From the NCBI RefSeq assembly GCF_001905095.1, contig NZ_LWLS01000068.1:1-64000 (forward strand): 64,000 bases of DNA, given 5' to 3'. Under the pieces are notes generated by a model. That model worked only from the letters and a program-made list of their open reading frames with translations, was not told the DNA's origin and did no database searches. How positions within the stretch are numbered: position 1 is the stretch's first letter; the number at the start of each line of letters is the position of its first letter. This DNA is from Micromonospora sp. CB01531 (GTDB lineage Bacteria; Actinomycetota; Actinomycetes; Mycobacteriales; Micromonosporaceae). Of this stretch, positions 18,373 to 27,451 are shown in pieces. Made by a program: the position numbers and the translations under genes.

Positions 18373-18948
18373 TCAGGCGTGGCCGGAAGCGGCCGTTCGA
18401 GATTCGTAGGCAAGGTGGGCCGCTGTCTCGAAAGCCACTGTCCAGGGGAAGGCTTTCTGCCGCTCATCGCCGCTGCCGGGCGGGTGCGGTTCCCATTGGT
18501 CGTCAGGGCCGAGCAGGACACGTACCCCTTCGCCGCGGAGGCTGGCCACGGCGTGCCGGAACGGCGCCCGCGCGGCGAGGGCGGCGTTGACGAACGGGAC
18601 GATGACGGTCGGCACCTGCCTGCCGATCAGCTCGGCGACGGAGGTCATGGCGTAGTTGTCGGCGAGGCCGAGGGCGATCTTGTTGATCGAGTTGTAGGTC
18701 GCGGGGGCGATGACCAGGGCATCGGTGGGGGGAAGCGACCGGCGGGTGCCGGGCGACGACTGGTACGTCGACCGGACCGGTTGACCGGTGAGGATCTCGA
18801 GCGGCTGCGGTTCGATGAAGTCCATCGCGCTCGGCGTCGCCGTGACCGCCGCTGTCCAGGATCGCTCCTGTGCGGCCTTGACGAGTTGGGTTACGTCGAG
18901 GGCCGGACCGGCGCCGCAGACGACGATCCGGAGGTGACCCCCGGTCAC
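18373..18948 (-). CDS. Flavoprotein (HFCD/PPC decarboxylase-like), 191 aa
   Basis: GTG start overlapping the stop of the regulator gene (GTGA). Starts VTGGHLRIVVCGAGPALDV and contains ALVIAPATYNSINKIALGLA, the flavin-binding PAT-N motif of the homo-oligomeric flavin-containing Cys decarboxylase family (LanD, EpiD, Dfp). An FVNAALAARAPF segment follows. Short members of this family are often partnered with XRE-TPR regulators in actinobacteria, as here. Cofactor FMN is expected; the substrate is unknown. Confidence 0.75.
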   Translation of the reverse strand: MTGGHLRIVVCGAGPALDVTQLVKAAQERSWTAAVTATPSAMDFIEPQPLEILTGQPVRSTYQSSPGTRRSLPPTDALVIAPATYNSINKIALGLADNYAMTSVAELIGRQVPTVIVPFVNAALAARAPFRHAVASLRGEGVRVLLGPDDQWEPHPPGSGDERQKAFPWTVAFETAAHLAYESRTAASGHA

Positions 18949-20282
18949 AACCGGATCCCGGCATTTTGGGCGAAACCGACAGCGACCGCGCGGACAGGGC
19001 CGGTGGCGAGCATAGCGAGGTCGCTGGCGATGCGCTGGACCGCGGGCCGGCAGCGGATCTCCTCGGGTGCCACCTCGTACGCGGTGCGCAGCGCGCTGAG
19101 GCCGTGCTCGTAACGGCCCCACTGGGTGTAGGCGCGTGCCACGTCAACGAACAGGGACGCCTTGCGCTCAGCCAGCGTCACTTTCTCCAGCGGCACCGTG
19201 CGGGCGATCGCGATGGCTGTGCCGGCATCGCCGAGGGTCAGTGCGATGTTGACCCGGTGCAGCAGGACGTTGGTGGCGCCGAAGCCGGTCCACCGGTCGT
19301 TGCCGTCGTAGCCTAGGCGGGTTGCAGCGCGGGTTGCCTCTTCGAGCATCGCGTGTGCGGTGTCCCGGTCGTCTCGGCGGGCGGCGGCGATGGCCCCTCG
19401 GAGGACGAGGGCGCCGTAGACGGCCACCGCATCGGTTGATGCGAGGCGAGTGTCCCGGTCGAGGGAGTCGGCCGCGTTCCCGGCGAGGGTCACCGCCTGG
19501 GCGTCGTGGCCGTTGCCCATGAGCGCGTGGGTCATGATCCGGGCGCTCGCGGCGATCGCCACCGGGTCCTGACTCGCCGCAGCGGCGCGGGTGCTCCGCT
19601 CGGCCGCTACCAGGGCCGTCCCGCGATCGCCCACCTTCAGCAGGACGCTGCCGACGACGTGGTACAGGTCGGCGGCCAGAACCTCGACCCGTTGCCGCCG
19701 CTCGCCATCTGCGCCGGACTTCACCGGTTCGAGGGACGGCAGCAGCGTCACGAGCCGGTCGAGTACGCGCTCGTACCGGCAGGCCTGATAGTCGACCTTG
19801 GCGGCAGCGACGGCTCGAGTGAACTGCGGAAAGTAGAGAGCCGCACCGTCCAAGTTCGGTGGCGAGAAGAGCGCGTCGAGCAGCGGAGCGACGTTGGGTG
19901 CGGCGGCTACGCCGATCGCCGCTCCGCGTAGGAGGTCTCTGCGTCTCACGTCACCATCCGAGCCCGAGTCGCCGTCTCCGTCATCGCCAGTATCCGCATG
20001 CGCGCCGGCATCCGGCCGCGTGGCACCCGCCTTTGTACCGCTGGTGCCAGCCGTCCGCAGCGCCTCGAAGCGTTCCCGTACGTCAGGCGTGGCTCGAGCC
20101 AGCACGGTGTCCAGCGCGGCCTGCATGTCCGCGCGGGGGAGCACCCTGTCGCCCTGGCTGCTCCACTTGGCCACGGTCCGCCGCGCCGCGCCGAGGTGCT
20201 CGGCGAAGGCGGTCACGCTCATCCGCAACGCATTCCGGAGCGCGTTCGCGTCCTGGCCGGTCCAGGTTGTCACCGTAGCCAT
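18945..20282 (-). CDS. XRE-family regulator with TPR-like C-terminus (445 aa)
   Basis: An N-terminal helix-turn-helix (LRMSVTAFAEHLGAARRTVA, residues ~18-40, then KWSSQGDRVLPR) is followed by a Gly/Asp-rich linker, a short hydrophobic RRRDLLRGAAIGVAAAPNVA segment and about 300 residues of helical TPR-like repeats (ALVAAERSTRAAAAS, AIAIARTVPLEKVTLAERKA). Typical actinobacterial regulator whose TPR half may bind a peptide or partner. Cotranscribed with the flavoprotein and divergent from the radical SAM group, which it may control. Confidence 0.8.
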   Translation of the reverse strand: MATVTTWTGQDANALRNALRMSVTAFAEHLGAARRTVAKWSSQGDRVLPRADMQAALDTVLARATPDVRERFEALRTAGTSGTKAGATRPDAGAHADTGDDGDGDSGSDGDVRRRDLLRGAAIGVAAAPNVAPLLDALFSPPNLDGAALYFPQFTRAVAAAKVDYQACRYERVLDRLVTLLPSLEPVKSGADGERRQRVEVLAADLYHVVGSVLLKVGDRGTALVAAERSTRAAAASQDPVAIAASARIMTHALMGNGHDAQAVTLAGNAADSLDRDTRLASTDAVAVYGALVLRGAIAAARRDDRDTAHAMLEEATRAATRLGYDGNDRWTGFGATNVLLHRVNIALTLGDAGTAIAIARTVPLEKVTLAERKASLFVDVARAYTQWGRYEHGLSALRTAYEVAPEEIRCRPAVQRIASDLAMLATGPVRAVAVGFAQNAGIRL

Positions 20283-20707
20283 CGCACGTCCTTCCGGAAC
20301 GGACAGTCACCGGTGGAGGTGATGGTAGCCGCACATGGGGTGACGGCAGGTGCACCGCGGGTGCACCGGCGAGACATTCCGTCCGTGCACCGCCCAAGCC
20401 AGCCTGGATGTGCCGACGCGCCGATCCCCAGCGGAGCGCCGGTGGGCCAGCGGCAACCTCACGCCAGGGAGATCCAGATGGACGTGCCGATGGGCGACAG
20501 GTCGGAGTGCGACCCGACGCACCGGCAAGTGCTCGCGCCGGGCACTCCGTCGGTCGCACGGGTGACTCCCCGTTCGCGTACCGCCAGCAGGGCTGCGTGG
20601 GCGGGTGGCCGGCGGTCTGCTCCCAGCCGCTGGCCGATGGCGGTGGGCTTGCCGGGATGCCGGCAAGCCCACCGCACACGGAGGCCAGCGCCGGCCTGGG
20701 GCCGACC
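20283..20707. other. Intergenic region between divergent transcription units
   Basis: 425 bases separate the regulator from the rightward gene run. The only structure I see is the perfect hairpin listed separately and, just after it, AGGCCAGCGCCGGCCT. Long open frames here have no coding character that I trust. Confidence 0.5.
20640..20675. repeat. Perfect 16-bp inverted repeat (hairpin)
   Basis: Arms GCGGTGGGCTTGCCGG (20640-20655) and its exact complement (20660-20675) are separated by GATG. It ends 32 bases before the ATG of the 54-aa gene. There is no T-run, so it is more likely a 5'-leader structure or operator than a simple terminator. Confidence 0.7.
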
Positions 20708-20872
20708 ATGACGGTGTATGTGTCGCGGTATGCCGCGACCGGCGAGCTGACGACAGACCGAGCAGCGGCGTTTCCGGCGTCGGCGCGGCCGGGCTCGACC
20801 GATCCGCCACTGCTGACGCACGTCTGGCGGATCGTGCTCGAGCGGCAGGCGCGGGAGAGCGACCGTCGATGA
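20708..20872 (+). CDS. Small hypothetical protein (54 aa)
   Basis: ATG at 20708; its stop overlaps the next start (ATGA). Begins MTVYVSRYAATGELTTDRAA and ends in a charged helix VWRIVLERQARES. The composition and coupling to the next gene suggest a real gene. It lies at the head of the radical SAM group, but it has no leader/core division or aromatic repeat that would mark it as a modified-peptide precursor. Unknown function. Confidence 0.55.
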   Translation: MTVYVSRYAATGELTTDRAAAFPASARPGSTDPPLLTHVWRIVLERQARESDRR

Positions 20873-21213
20873 ACGGCGACGGCGTGGCTGCCGCTGGTGC
20901 CGACGGGTCCGTGGCCGCTTCTTCAGGGCACTTGCCACTGCGTCCGCTCTGGCTGTGCCGGGCGTGCGGTCAGCCTTGGCCGTGCGGACGGGCCAAGCTC
21001 GATCTCCTCGGCAGCTACCAGGGCAGCCGGCTCAACCTGCTCGTCTACCTGGCTGGCCTTCTACACGAAGCGATCGACGATCTGTACCGCCTCAACCCGA
21101 GCACCGGCGGCGACGTCAGGGATTTGTTCGACCGTTTTCTCGGCTGGCCGACCCGCAACCGTGGCTGCCACCCGTCCTCCACCTCACACCCGCAGACACC
21201 GGAGGAGACATGA
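20869..21213 (+). CDS. Small Cys-containing protein of the LWLCR-CG-PWPC type (114 aa)
   Basis: The start codon overlaps the previous stop and the 3' end overlaps the radical SAM start. The motif LWLCRACGQPWPC is followed by a helical LAGLLHEAIDDLYRLNP. This small actinobacterial family often occurs beside XRE-TPR regulators and is sometimes mislabelled flavin reductase; I see no flavin-binding motif. The CxxC...C spacing could bind zinc. Role unknown. Confidence 0.6.
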   Translation: MNGDGVAAAGADGSVAASSGHLPLRPLWLCRACGQPWPCGRAKLDLLGSYQGSRLNLLVYLAGLLHEAIDDLYRLNPSTGGDVRDLFDRFLGWPTRNRGCHPSSTSHPQTPEET

Positions 21214-22203
21214 GCGTCCGGGACATCGGCATCATCGCTGCCACAGGACGGCCCGTCATCGCCGGGACCTTCCACACTCTGGTTCTGCAGCCCACCAGCT
21301 TCTGCAACCTGGATTGCAGCTACTGCTACCTGCCTGATCGGCGCGCGCGCCAGCTCATGTCCGTCTGCGTTACGACCGCCTGCGCCCGGTCGATCGAGCA
21401 GCAGGGCAGCGTTCATCCGGTGAGCGTGGTGTGGCACGGCGGTGAGCCCAGCGCCACAGCGATCGACATCTTCCGTGAATTGCTCGCCCCCTTCGAGGCT
21501 CCACGGCGGGCTGGGCGGGTGCGTCACGAGAGCCAGACCAACGCGACGCTCATCCACGAGCAGTGGTGCGATCTGTTCGCCGCCTACGACTTCGAGATCG
21601 GCGTCAGCATCGACGGGCCCGGCTCGCTCAACCGAAACCGGCTCGACCGGGCCGGAAACGCGACGACGGCCCGAACGATCCGCGGCACGCGAGTACTGGC
21701 CGAGGCCCGCCTTGCCGTACTCAGTGATCTGCGTCGTCACACCCGAAATCATCGATCACGCAACGACCTCGCCGAGTTCTTCACCGCCTTGCCGGGCTGC
21801 GAGTCGGTGGGCTTCAACATCGAGGAGCAGGAAGGCGCCGCCCGCACGCCGGTGCCGGAGGAAGCCGTGTACCGGTTCTGGAGCCGACTTCTCCGGCACC
21901 GGCTTGCCGGCAGTCCGCTCCGGATCCGCGACCTAAGTCGCTTCGCCGACTACCTCGGCGTCACCCGCGCCGGCCTCACCGACCGCGGCGCGCACGAACC
22001 GATCCCCGCAGTCGCCCACAACGGCCAGGTGGTCTTGCTGTCACCGGAACTGCTCGGCATCAAAAGCCCCCAGTACGCCGACTTCATCGCCGGCAACGTC
22101 CTTCGCGAGCCGATCGGCGACATGTTGGCCCCGTGCCAGCGAATTGCGATACGTCACCGAGTTCGTGACGGCGCTCAACGACTGTGCGGACCGAGCCGTC
22201 TGA
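21210..22203 (+). pseudogene. Radical SAM peptide maturase (GrrM/FxsB-like), frameshifted and truncated
   Basis: ATG overlaps the preceding stop. The radical SAM cluster motif CNLDCSYC is intact, followed by VVWHGGEPS, a QTNATLI strand, VGVSIDGP-like and GFNIEEQEG segments, all as in SPASM peptide maturases. Two compensating shifts (a +1 near 21710 and a -1 near 21760) replace what should read LPYSVICVVTPEIIDHA with an unrelated Arg-rich stretch. A third shift near 22138 takes the ORF off the native frame, which reads ELRYVTEFVTALNDCADR and stops at 22203 before the SPASM cysteines. Almost certainly inactive unless these are sequencing errors. Confidence 0.7.
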
Positions 22204-22451
22204 ACGAACCGATCCGGTCCGGCGACCGGCTGGCGGTCGCGCTGTTGACCGTCAACGTGCACGAGCGGCGCCGCTGTCCCGACTGCCCACCCGAGGGGTT
22301 CTGTGACAACGAGACGCACGAGCACGGCCGCTGTCTCAACTGCCCATCCGAAGGCCCCTGCGGTTGGGAGTGGTGGGCGCTGCTGGAGCTCGACCGACAT
22401 CCCGGGCTCCACCGTCTCCGCACCGACTCCCCATCTGACCAGACGACGTAA
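22200..22451 (+). CDS. Cys-rich small ORF, apparently fused to the radical SAM frame
   Basis: The open frame that continues past the maturase encodes about 83 residues with paired cysteine motifs, RRCPDCPPEGFC and RCLNCPSEGPC, each C-x2-C-x5-C-like, followed by WEWWALLELDRHPGLHRL. The duplicated motif looks like two small zinc-binding units. No ATG or GTG start is visible after the maturase stop, so the true start is uncertain. It may be an independent gene fused to the maturase reading frame only by the frameshift near 22138. Function unknown. Confidence 0.4.
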   Translation: MNEPIRSGDRLAVALLTVNVHERRRCPDCPPEGFCDNETHEHGRCLNCPSEGPCGWEWWALLELDRHPGLHRLRTDSPSDQTT

Positions 22452-22468
22452 CCCGAGAGAGGCCAGCC

Positions 22469-23203
22469 GTGGTGATTACGCCCTCTGGCGCAGACGACCG
22501 CCCGACCATGCACGTGCTCCCGGAACCGATGCTCGACCTGGCCCACGTGAGAGTCAGGAGCGGCCCGCACAAGCCGGAGCTGCTCGCCGACGAGTTCTTC
22601 ATGCTCGCCCACGACGATCAAAGCGGGAGGCCGCGGCTGCCCCACAGCTCGATCACCTTCGGGCTGGCCGCCGCGTTGCTCGCCGAGCTGGGCTCCGCCC
22701 GCTGGATCCACTTCGAGCGGGGGGATCTGACCATCCTGGACCGTCGTGCGCCGGACGACTGGCTGCAACACCAGGTGTTGGCCCAGTTGATTGCCTCGCC
22801 GCAGCACACCGCCACTCGCACCTGGCTGGCCTACCTCGCCGCGACCTCCTACGACCTGGTGGCGAAACGGCTGTTGCAGGCCGGGATGGTCCGGCCGGTG
22901 CCCTACCGGCGGATGTTCAAGACCGTCACGGTGTACGAGCCGACGGACATGAACGTGGCCGCGTGGTCGTGGGCACGGCTGGTGGGGTCGCTGCGCGACC
23001 TCGAACCGTTGGACACGTTCGACCTCGCACTTGCTGGGATCGCCCGGGAGGTCCGGCTTGATCAGTGGATCCTCCAGGGCACGTCCCATGCCTCGACCGC
23101 GTACCTGAGACAACTGTTGGCAGAGGCTCCACCGCCGATGCGGGACCTGCTGGCTGCCCTCAACGCCGCGATCGGGAACGCCGTCATGAGCCACCGCACC
23201 TGA
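22469..23203 (+). CDS. GPP34 (GOLPH3/VPS74) family protein (244 aa)
   Basis: GTG at 22469 (or the next GTG) behind a GAGAGAGG site. Landmarks include LADEFFMLAHDD, a LAAALLAELGSARWI helix, LTILDRR, and a repeated helical pattern with LVAKRLLQAGMV. Bacterial GPP34 proteins are common in actinobacteria in multiple copies. The eukaryotic relatives bind PI4P and the cytosolic tails of Golgi enzymes; the bacterial role is not established. Same strand as the permease downstream (80-base gap). Confidence 0.75.
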   Translation: MVITPSGADDRPTMHVLPEPMLDLAHVRVRSGPHKPELLADEFFMLAHDDQSGRPRLPHSSITFGLAAALLAELGSARWIHFERGDLTILDRRAPDDWLQHQVLAQLIASPQHTATRTWLAYLAATSYDLVAKRLLQAGMVRPVPYRRMFKTVTVYEPTDMNVAAWSWARLVGSLRDLEPLDTFDLALAGIAREVRLDQWILQGTSHASTAYLRQLLAEAPPPMRDLLAALNAAIGNAVMSHRT

Positions 23204-23282
23204 GGTGCGGCCTGTGTCACCCGCACCCCTCGGTGCGGACGCTTCACCCTTTCCACCTCCACCTCCTGGGAGAACTTCCCCC

Positions 23283-24773
23283 ATGTCCTCATCTCCTCCT
23301 GACGCCGTATCGGCTGTGCTGGCACGTGGCCGACTCGGCACGTTCGCTGTCGTGTTCTTCGTGATCGCCGCCGCCGCCCCGCTCACGGTGGTAGCCGGCG
23401 GCGCGACGACCGGGTACGCCGTCACCGGTGTGGTTGGCATCCCGGTGTCGTACCTCGTGGTCGCTGCGGTCCTCGCGTTGTTCTCCGTCGGCTATGTCGC
23501 CATGAGCAGGCGAATCGTCAACGCGGGGGCGTTCTACACCTACGTCACCCGGGGCCTCGGCAAGCCCGCTGGCGTGGCCACGGCCCTGATCGCCGTCGTC
23601 GGCTACAACGCCATGCAGATCGGCCTCTACGGCGGATTCGGCGCAGTCCTGGCCGCCTACCTCGACGGCCGTGGCTGGCACACCACCTGGTGGCTATGCG
23701 CTCTCGCCGGGTGGGCGGTGGTTTCTGTGCTAGGGGTGCTGCGGATCGACCTCAACGGCGTGGTCCTCGCGGGCATGCTCGTCGCGGAGGTCGTCATTGC
23801 GCTTGTCTACGACGTGGTCATGGTCAGCCATCCGGCCGGCGGGACCGTCACGTTCGACACCCTCGCCCCCTCCCACATCCTGGCCGCCGGCATCGGTGCC
23901 GCCCTCGTCACGGCCATCACGGGCTTTGTGGGGTTCGAGGGCACAACCGTATTCGCCGAGGAGACGAAGGACCCGAAGCGGACCGTGCCCAGGGCGACGT
24001 ACGTCGCGGTGGCCATTACCGGCCTGCTCTACGGCGGATCGGCATGGGCAATGTCCGTGGCCACCGGCCCTGACAAGATCGTGGACGCGGCCAGCACGGA
24101 CGGCACCGACCTGATCTTCAACCTGGTGTCCCCGCACCTCGCGCAGTCGATCATCACGGCCGGCCGGATCCTGTTCATCACCAGCCTCTTCGCCGCTCTG
24201 CTCAGCTTCCACCACACCGTGGCCCGGTACCTGTTCGCCCTCGGCAGGGAACGGGTGCTCCCGGCCGTGCTCGGCCGGACCAGCCGGCGTACGGGAGCCC
24301 CGAAGTGGGGATCCATCACGCAGAGCACCCTGGCCCTGGCCGTCATCTTCGCGTACGCGTTCGTGGACGCGGACCCGATCGTGCACCTGTTCTTCTGGGT
24401 CACCGTCACCGGTGGGTTGGGCGTCTTGATCCTGATGACGGTCACCTCCGCCGCAGTGGTCGCGTTCTTCGCCCGCGCCCAGAACACGGACGGGCCGTGG
24501 CGGACGATCCTCGCGCCGATCCTGGCGACCGCCGCGCTCGGCACGATCCTCACCGTCACGATCAGCCAGTTCGACACCCTCCTCGGCGTCGAACCGGCGT
24601 CGCAGCTGAGGTGGCTGTTTCCCGCCGCCTATGGGGTCGCCGCGCTGATCGGGCTGGTGTGGGCGCTCGTCCTGCGCTCGTCTCGCCCCGACGTGTACCA
24701 GGTGATCGGTCTCGGCGCGGACGCCGCGACAGCCGCGCAGCACGTCTCTGATCCTGTCCACCAGCCCGCATGA
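23283..24773 (+). CDS. APC-superfamily amino acid permease (496 aa)
   Basis: ATG behind GGGAG. About twelve hydrophobic segments: the first around residues 18-40 (VVFFVIAAAAPLTVVAGGA), then VVGIPVSYLVVAAVLALFSV, and a conserved GFEGTTVFAEETKDPKRTVP motif between helices, which is diagnostic of amino acid/polyamine antiporters. Inner-membrane importer or exchanger; substrate not predictable. Its stop is followed directly by the acetyltransferase gene, so the two are probably cotranscribed. Confidence 0.85.
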   Translation: MSSSPPDAVSAVLARGRLGTFAVVFFVIAAAAPLTVVAGGATTGYAVTGVVGIPVSYLVVAAVLALFSVGYVAMSRRIVNAGAFYTYVTRGLGKPAGVATALIAVVGYNAMQIGLYGGFGAVLAAYLDGRGWHTTWWLCALAGWAVVSVLGVLRIDLNGVVLAGMLVAEVVIALVYDVVMVSHPAGGTVTFDTLAPSHILAAGIGAALVTAITGFVGFEGTTVFAEETKDPKRTVPRATYVAVAITGLLYGGSAWAMSVATGPDKIVDAASTDGTDLIFNLVSPHLAQSIITAGRILFITSLFAALLSFHHTVARYLFALGRERVLPAVLGRTSRRTGAPKWGSITQSTLALAVIFAYAFVDADPIVHLFFWVTVTGGLGVLILMTVTSAAVVAFFARAQNTDGPWRTILAPILATAALGTILTVTISQFDTLLGVEPASQLRWLFPAAYGVAALIGLVWALVLRSSRPDVYQVIGLGADAATAAQHVSDPVHQPA

Positions 24774-24784
24774 GGAGCACCATC

Positions 24785-25441
24785 ATGACCGTTCGTACCG
24801 GGCTCGGAGTCCGTCGGGCCGCCGCGCCCGACGCCCGCCCGCTGTTGCCCATGCTGGTCGACGCGTTCCTTGACGGGCCCGTCGCCGACTGGCTGATCCC
24901 GAACCGCACCGAACGCCGCGTCGTCTACTACCGCTACTTCCGTCTGATGCTGGACCTCGGGCTACGGCACGGCTGGGTCGACACCACCACCAACCTGTCC
25001 GCGGTAGCCATCTGGTACCGGCGTGATGCAGAGCCCGCCCCGGCCGACCCGGCACACCGGCAGCAGCTGGATCTGGCGTGCGGAAAGTACGCGTCGAAGT
25101 TCCACCTGCTCGACGCGGTGTTCGCGGCGAACCACCCGCCCATGCCGCACGACTATCTGGCGTACCTCGCCGTCGACCCCGCATGGCAGGGCCGTGGGGT
25201 CGGGTCGATGCTGCTCCACCACGCGCACAAGGCCATCGACGAGGAGGCCCGGCCGGCGTACCTGGAGGCGTCCAACACCCGCAACCGGGACCTGTACCTG
25301 CGGCACGGCTACCAGGCCGGCGAGCCAATGCAGGCGTCGTTCGAGGCACCGCCGCTCTGGCCGATGTGGCGCCCGCATACCGACGGAGGCGTCGGTGAGC
25401 AGGTGCGTACGGTCATGCTGCCGCACCGGCGGTCCCGGTGA
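24785..25441 (+). CDS. GNAT family N-acetyltransferase (218 aa)
   Basis: The start at ATG 24785 has a GAGGAG site seven bases upstream and is preferred to the earlier in-frame ATG that overlaps the permease stop. Residues ~8-50 carry RRAAAPDARPLLPMLVDAF; the acetyl-CoA motif reads YLAYLAVDPAWQGRGVGSML, and YLEASNTRNRDLYLRHGY follows. Complete GNAT fold. Overlaps the next acetyltransferase by GTGA. Substrate unknown; linked to the permease by position. Confidence 0.8.
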   Translation: MTVRTGLGVRRAAAPDARPLLPMLVDAFLDGPVADWLIPNRTERRVVYYRYFRLMLDLGLRHGWVDTTTNLSAVAIWYRRDAEPAPADPAHRQQLDLACGKYASKFHLLDAVFAANHPPMPHDYLAYLAVDPAWQGRGVGSMLLHHAHKAIDEEARPAYLEASNTRNRDLYLRHGYQAGEPMQASFEAPPLWPMWRPHTDGGVGEQVRTVMLPHRRSR

Positions 25442-26058
25442 ACAACACCCTGGCCGCCCCCTCGCGGCGGGCGAGACCCTCCGACGTCGCCGCTGTCACC
25501 GCGCTGCTGGTTACTGCAATGGAGCATGACCCGGTCGCCGAGTGGCTGGTACCGGACCCGCAAGAACGGCTGCGGGTCCTGCACCCGCTGCTCGCGGTCG
25601 ACGTCGACCACGCAGTCGAGACCGGCCGCGTCGAGGTGGCGCTGGACTGGTCGGCAGTCGCGGTGTGGCGCACCCACGCCCCAAACACCGATCACTGGAT
25701 GCTCGGGGACCACCACCTCACAACGTTCGCTGGGCGGACCGCTTCCCGATTCGCCGAACTGAACGCCGCAGTCCATAGCTACAGGTCCGCCGCGCCGCAC
25801 CACTGGCTGTCCTGGCTAGCCGTGCATCCCAACTACGGATGGCGCACCGCCGGCGACCTGCTTGACCGTCACCACGATCTCGTCGACGGCACCGGCCTTC
25901 CCACCTACGCCGTCACCACCACCGAGGGCGCCCGGGACCTGCTGAGCGCGCACGGCTACCGGGCGGACCTGCCGCTGCATCTGCCAAGCGGGCCAAGGCT
26001 GTGGCCGCTCAGCCGTGCGGGCCGCACAAGCCCCCGACCAGGCCACGCCACCCGATGA
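25438..26058 (+). CDS. GNAT-like protein with weak acetyl-CoA motif (206 aa)
   Basis: GTG overlapping the upstream stop. Same layout as its neighbour (RRARPSDVAAVTALLVTAM, VAEWLVPDPQERL, HHWLSWLAVHPNY), but the P-loop is GWRTAGDLLDRHH instead of the canonical Q/RxxGxG/A, and the C-terminal strand is YAVTTTEGARDLLSAHGY. Probably a diverged paralogue from tandem duplication; activity is doubtful. Confidence 0.65.
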   Translation: MNNTLAAPSRRARPSDVAAVTALLVTAMEHDPVAEWLVPDPQERLRVLHPLLAVDVDHAVETGRVEVALDWSAVAVWRTHAPNTDHWMLGDHHLTTFAGRTASRFAELNAAVHSYRSAAPHHWLSWLAVHPNYGWRTAGDLLDRHHDLVDGTGLPTYAVTTTEGARDLLSAHGYRADLPLHLPSGPRLWPLSRAGRTSPRPGHATR

Positions 26059-26127
26059 CGTGACCCGGCCAGGTGCACCACGGCACGGAGAGCGACTCTC
26101 CGAACTCACCCCCTTGAAGGAGGGGTC

Positions 26128-26624
26128 TTGACCATCACCGCAGACAGGCCGGCCACGGCCGCCGCAGATTCCCGAACCCTCGTCTCCGCCGAGACGTTCG
26201 ACAAGATCACCCGCTACTTCGCCGCCAAAGCAGGAGGTCACCCAGACCTACGCCGAGCGTGCAGTCGAGCAGTTCCTCGTCTTCCTCAAGGCGCACGCCG
26301 ACGCGCAGGACGCAGGACATCCCCGACTTCGGGCTGCTGCTGCCGACCTGCGAGTCCTACCGGGTCGTCCCGACCCGTCCGGTCGATGCCGTCTGGCACG
26401 CCGCCCTCCAGATCACCAAGCCCTACACGGCCGCCTGCATGGAGATCGCGGGCCACTACGTGCACCACCGCCCGAACCTTACCGAGGCCAGGCAGGACGG
26501 CACCGCCATCAACTACACGCTGGCGGCGTTGCACCGCACCGGCTACCTGGTCGACATGGGATTCTGGAACGGTGAGGGTAAGTCCTGCCGTCCCCCGAAC
26601 CCGCCTCAGCCCGGTGTTGCCTAG
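26128..26624 (+). pseudogene. Glycine-rich-domain (GRDP)-like protein, two frameshifts
   Basis: TTG start behind an excellent AAGGAGG site. The first frame gives LVSAETFDKITRYFAAKA; after a shift near 26240 the second gives EVTQTYAERAVEQFLVFLKA; after another near 26310 the third gives IPDFGLLLPTCESYRVVPTR, then VDAVWHAALQITKPYTAAC and HYVHHRPNL. The WHAALQITK...HHRP signature belongs to small bacterial relatives of GRDP proteins. As written it is not translatable in one piece. Confidence 0.6.
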
Positions 26625-26639
26625 CCGATCGGAGCACCG

Positions 26640-27434
26640 ATGCGCAGCGACTGGACCGCTCTGCCGGACACCGTCACAGCGGGGATCGCCGAACGGGTCG
26701 GCGGCGCCTTCGACGTAGTCTCGGCTCCGAGCGGCCACCATGCGGAGATCGCATCGACCCTCACCGCGGCAGGCGGAAAGGTCTTCATCAAGGCGGCCTC
26801 TGCTCGGTTGACCTTCCAGTCACTGCGCTACGAGCTGGCGGCCACCCAGGCCGTCGGCTAGTACCCGCCCGCAGTCCTGTGGCACTTCGAGCGCGACGGC
26901 TGGTTGGTGGTGGGGAGCGAACATCTCGACGGTCCCCACCCCGACCTGTCGCCCGGCAGCCCGGATCTCGACCTGCTCGCAGTGGCACTGAAGGGACTCC
27001 AGGAGACCCCCGCCCTAGGCGAGCCGAGGTTCACCCCGGCGGCCCGGCTCGGCTTCGCGCATCCGGCGATGGACGGCGGGATGCTGGTCCACTCCGACCT
27101 CAACCCAGCTAACTTGATCATGACCCCAGGCGGCCTGCGGATCGTCGACTGGGCATGGGCGACCAAGGCGGCCCCGTGGGTCGAACTGGCACTGCTCGTC
27201 CAATGGCTGATCGGCAGCGGGCACACTCCCGAACAGGCGGAGGACTGGCTGGCGCAGTTCTCCACGTGGACTGCGACCGACCGCGAGGTCTTGGACGATT
27301 TCGCATCGAGGAACGCCTCGAAGTGGTCTGCCAAGTCCCGGCAGAGCACCGAGGGATGGGTGCACGACCTCGCGGCCTGGGCCGGCGAGTGGGCGGCCCA
27401 CCGAACGGCGGCGACCGTCCGAGACCTTGAGTAA
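26640..27434 (+). pseudogene. APH-family phosphotransferase with in-frame amber stop
   Basis: One reading frame encodes an aminoglycoside/choline-kinase-like protein: KVFIKAAS (ATP-lysine strand) early, catalytic loop LVHSDLNPANLIMT, and RIVDWAWATK as the DFG-equivalent. A TAG at 26859-26861 interrupts it after ATQAVG, and the same frame resumes at once with YPPAVLWHFERDGWLVV. All catalytic elements are present, so the loss is recent, the base is miscalled, or the TAG is read through. Likely target is a small molecule; unknown. Confidence 0.7.
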
Positions 27435-27451
27435 CCACCCTGACCCGTTCT

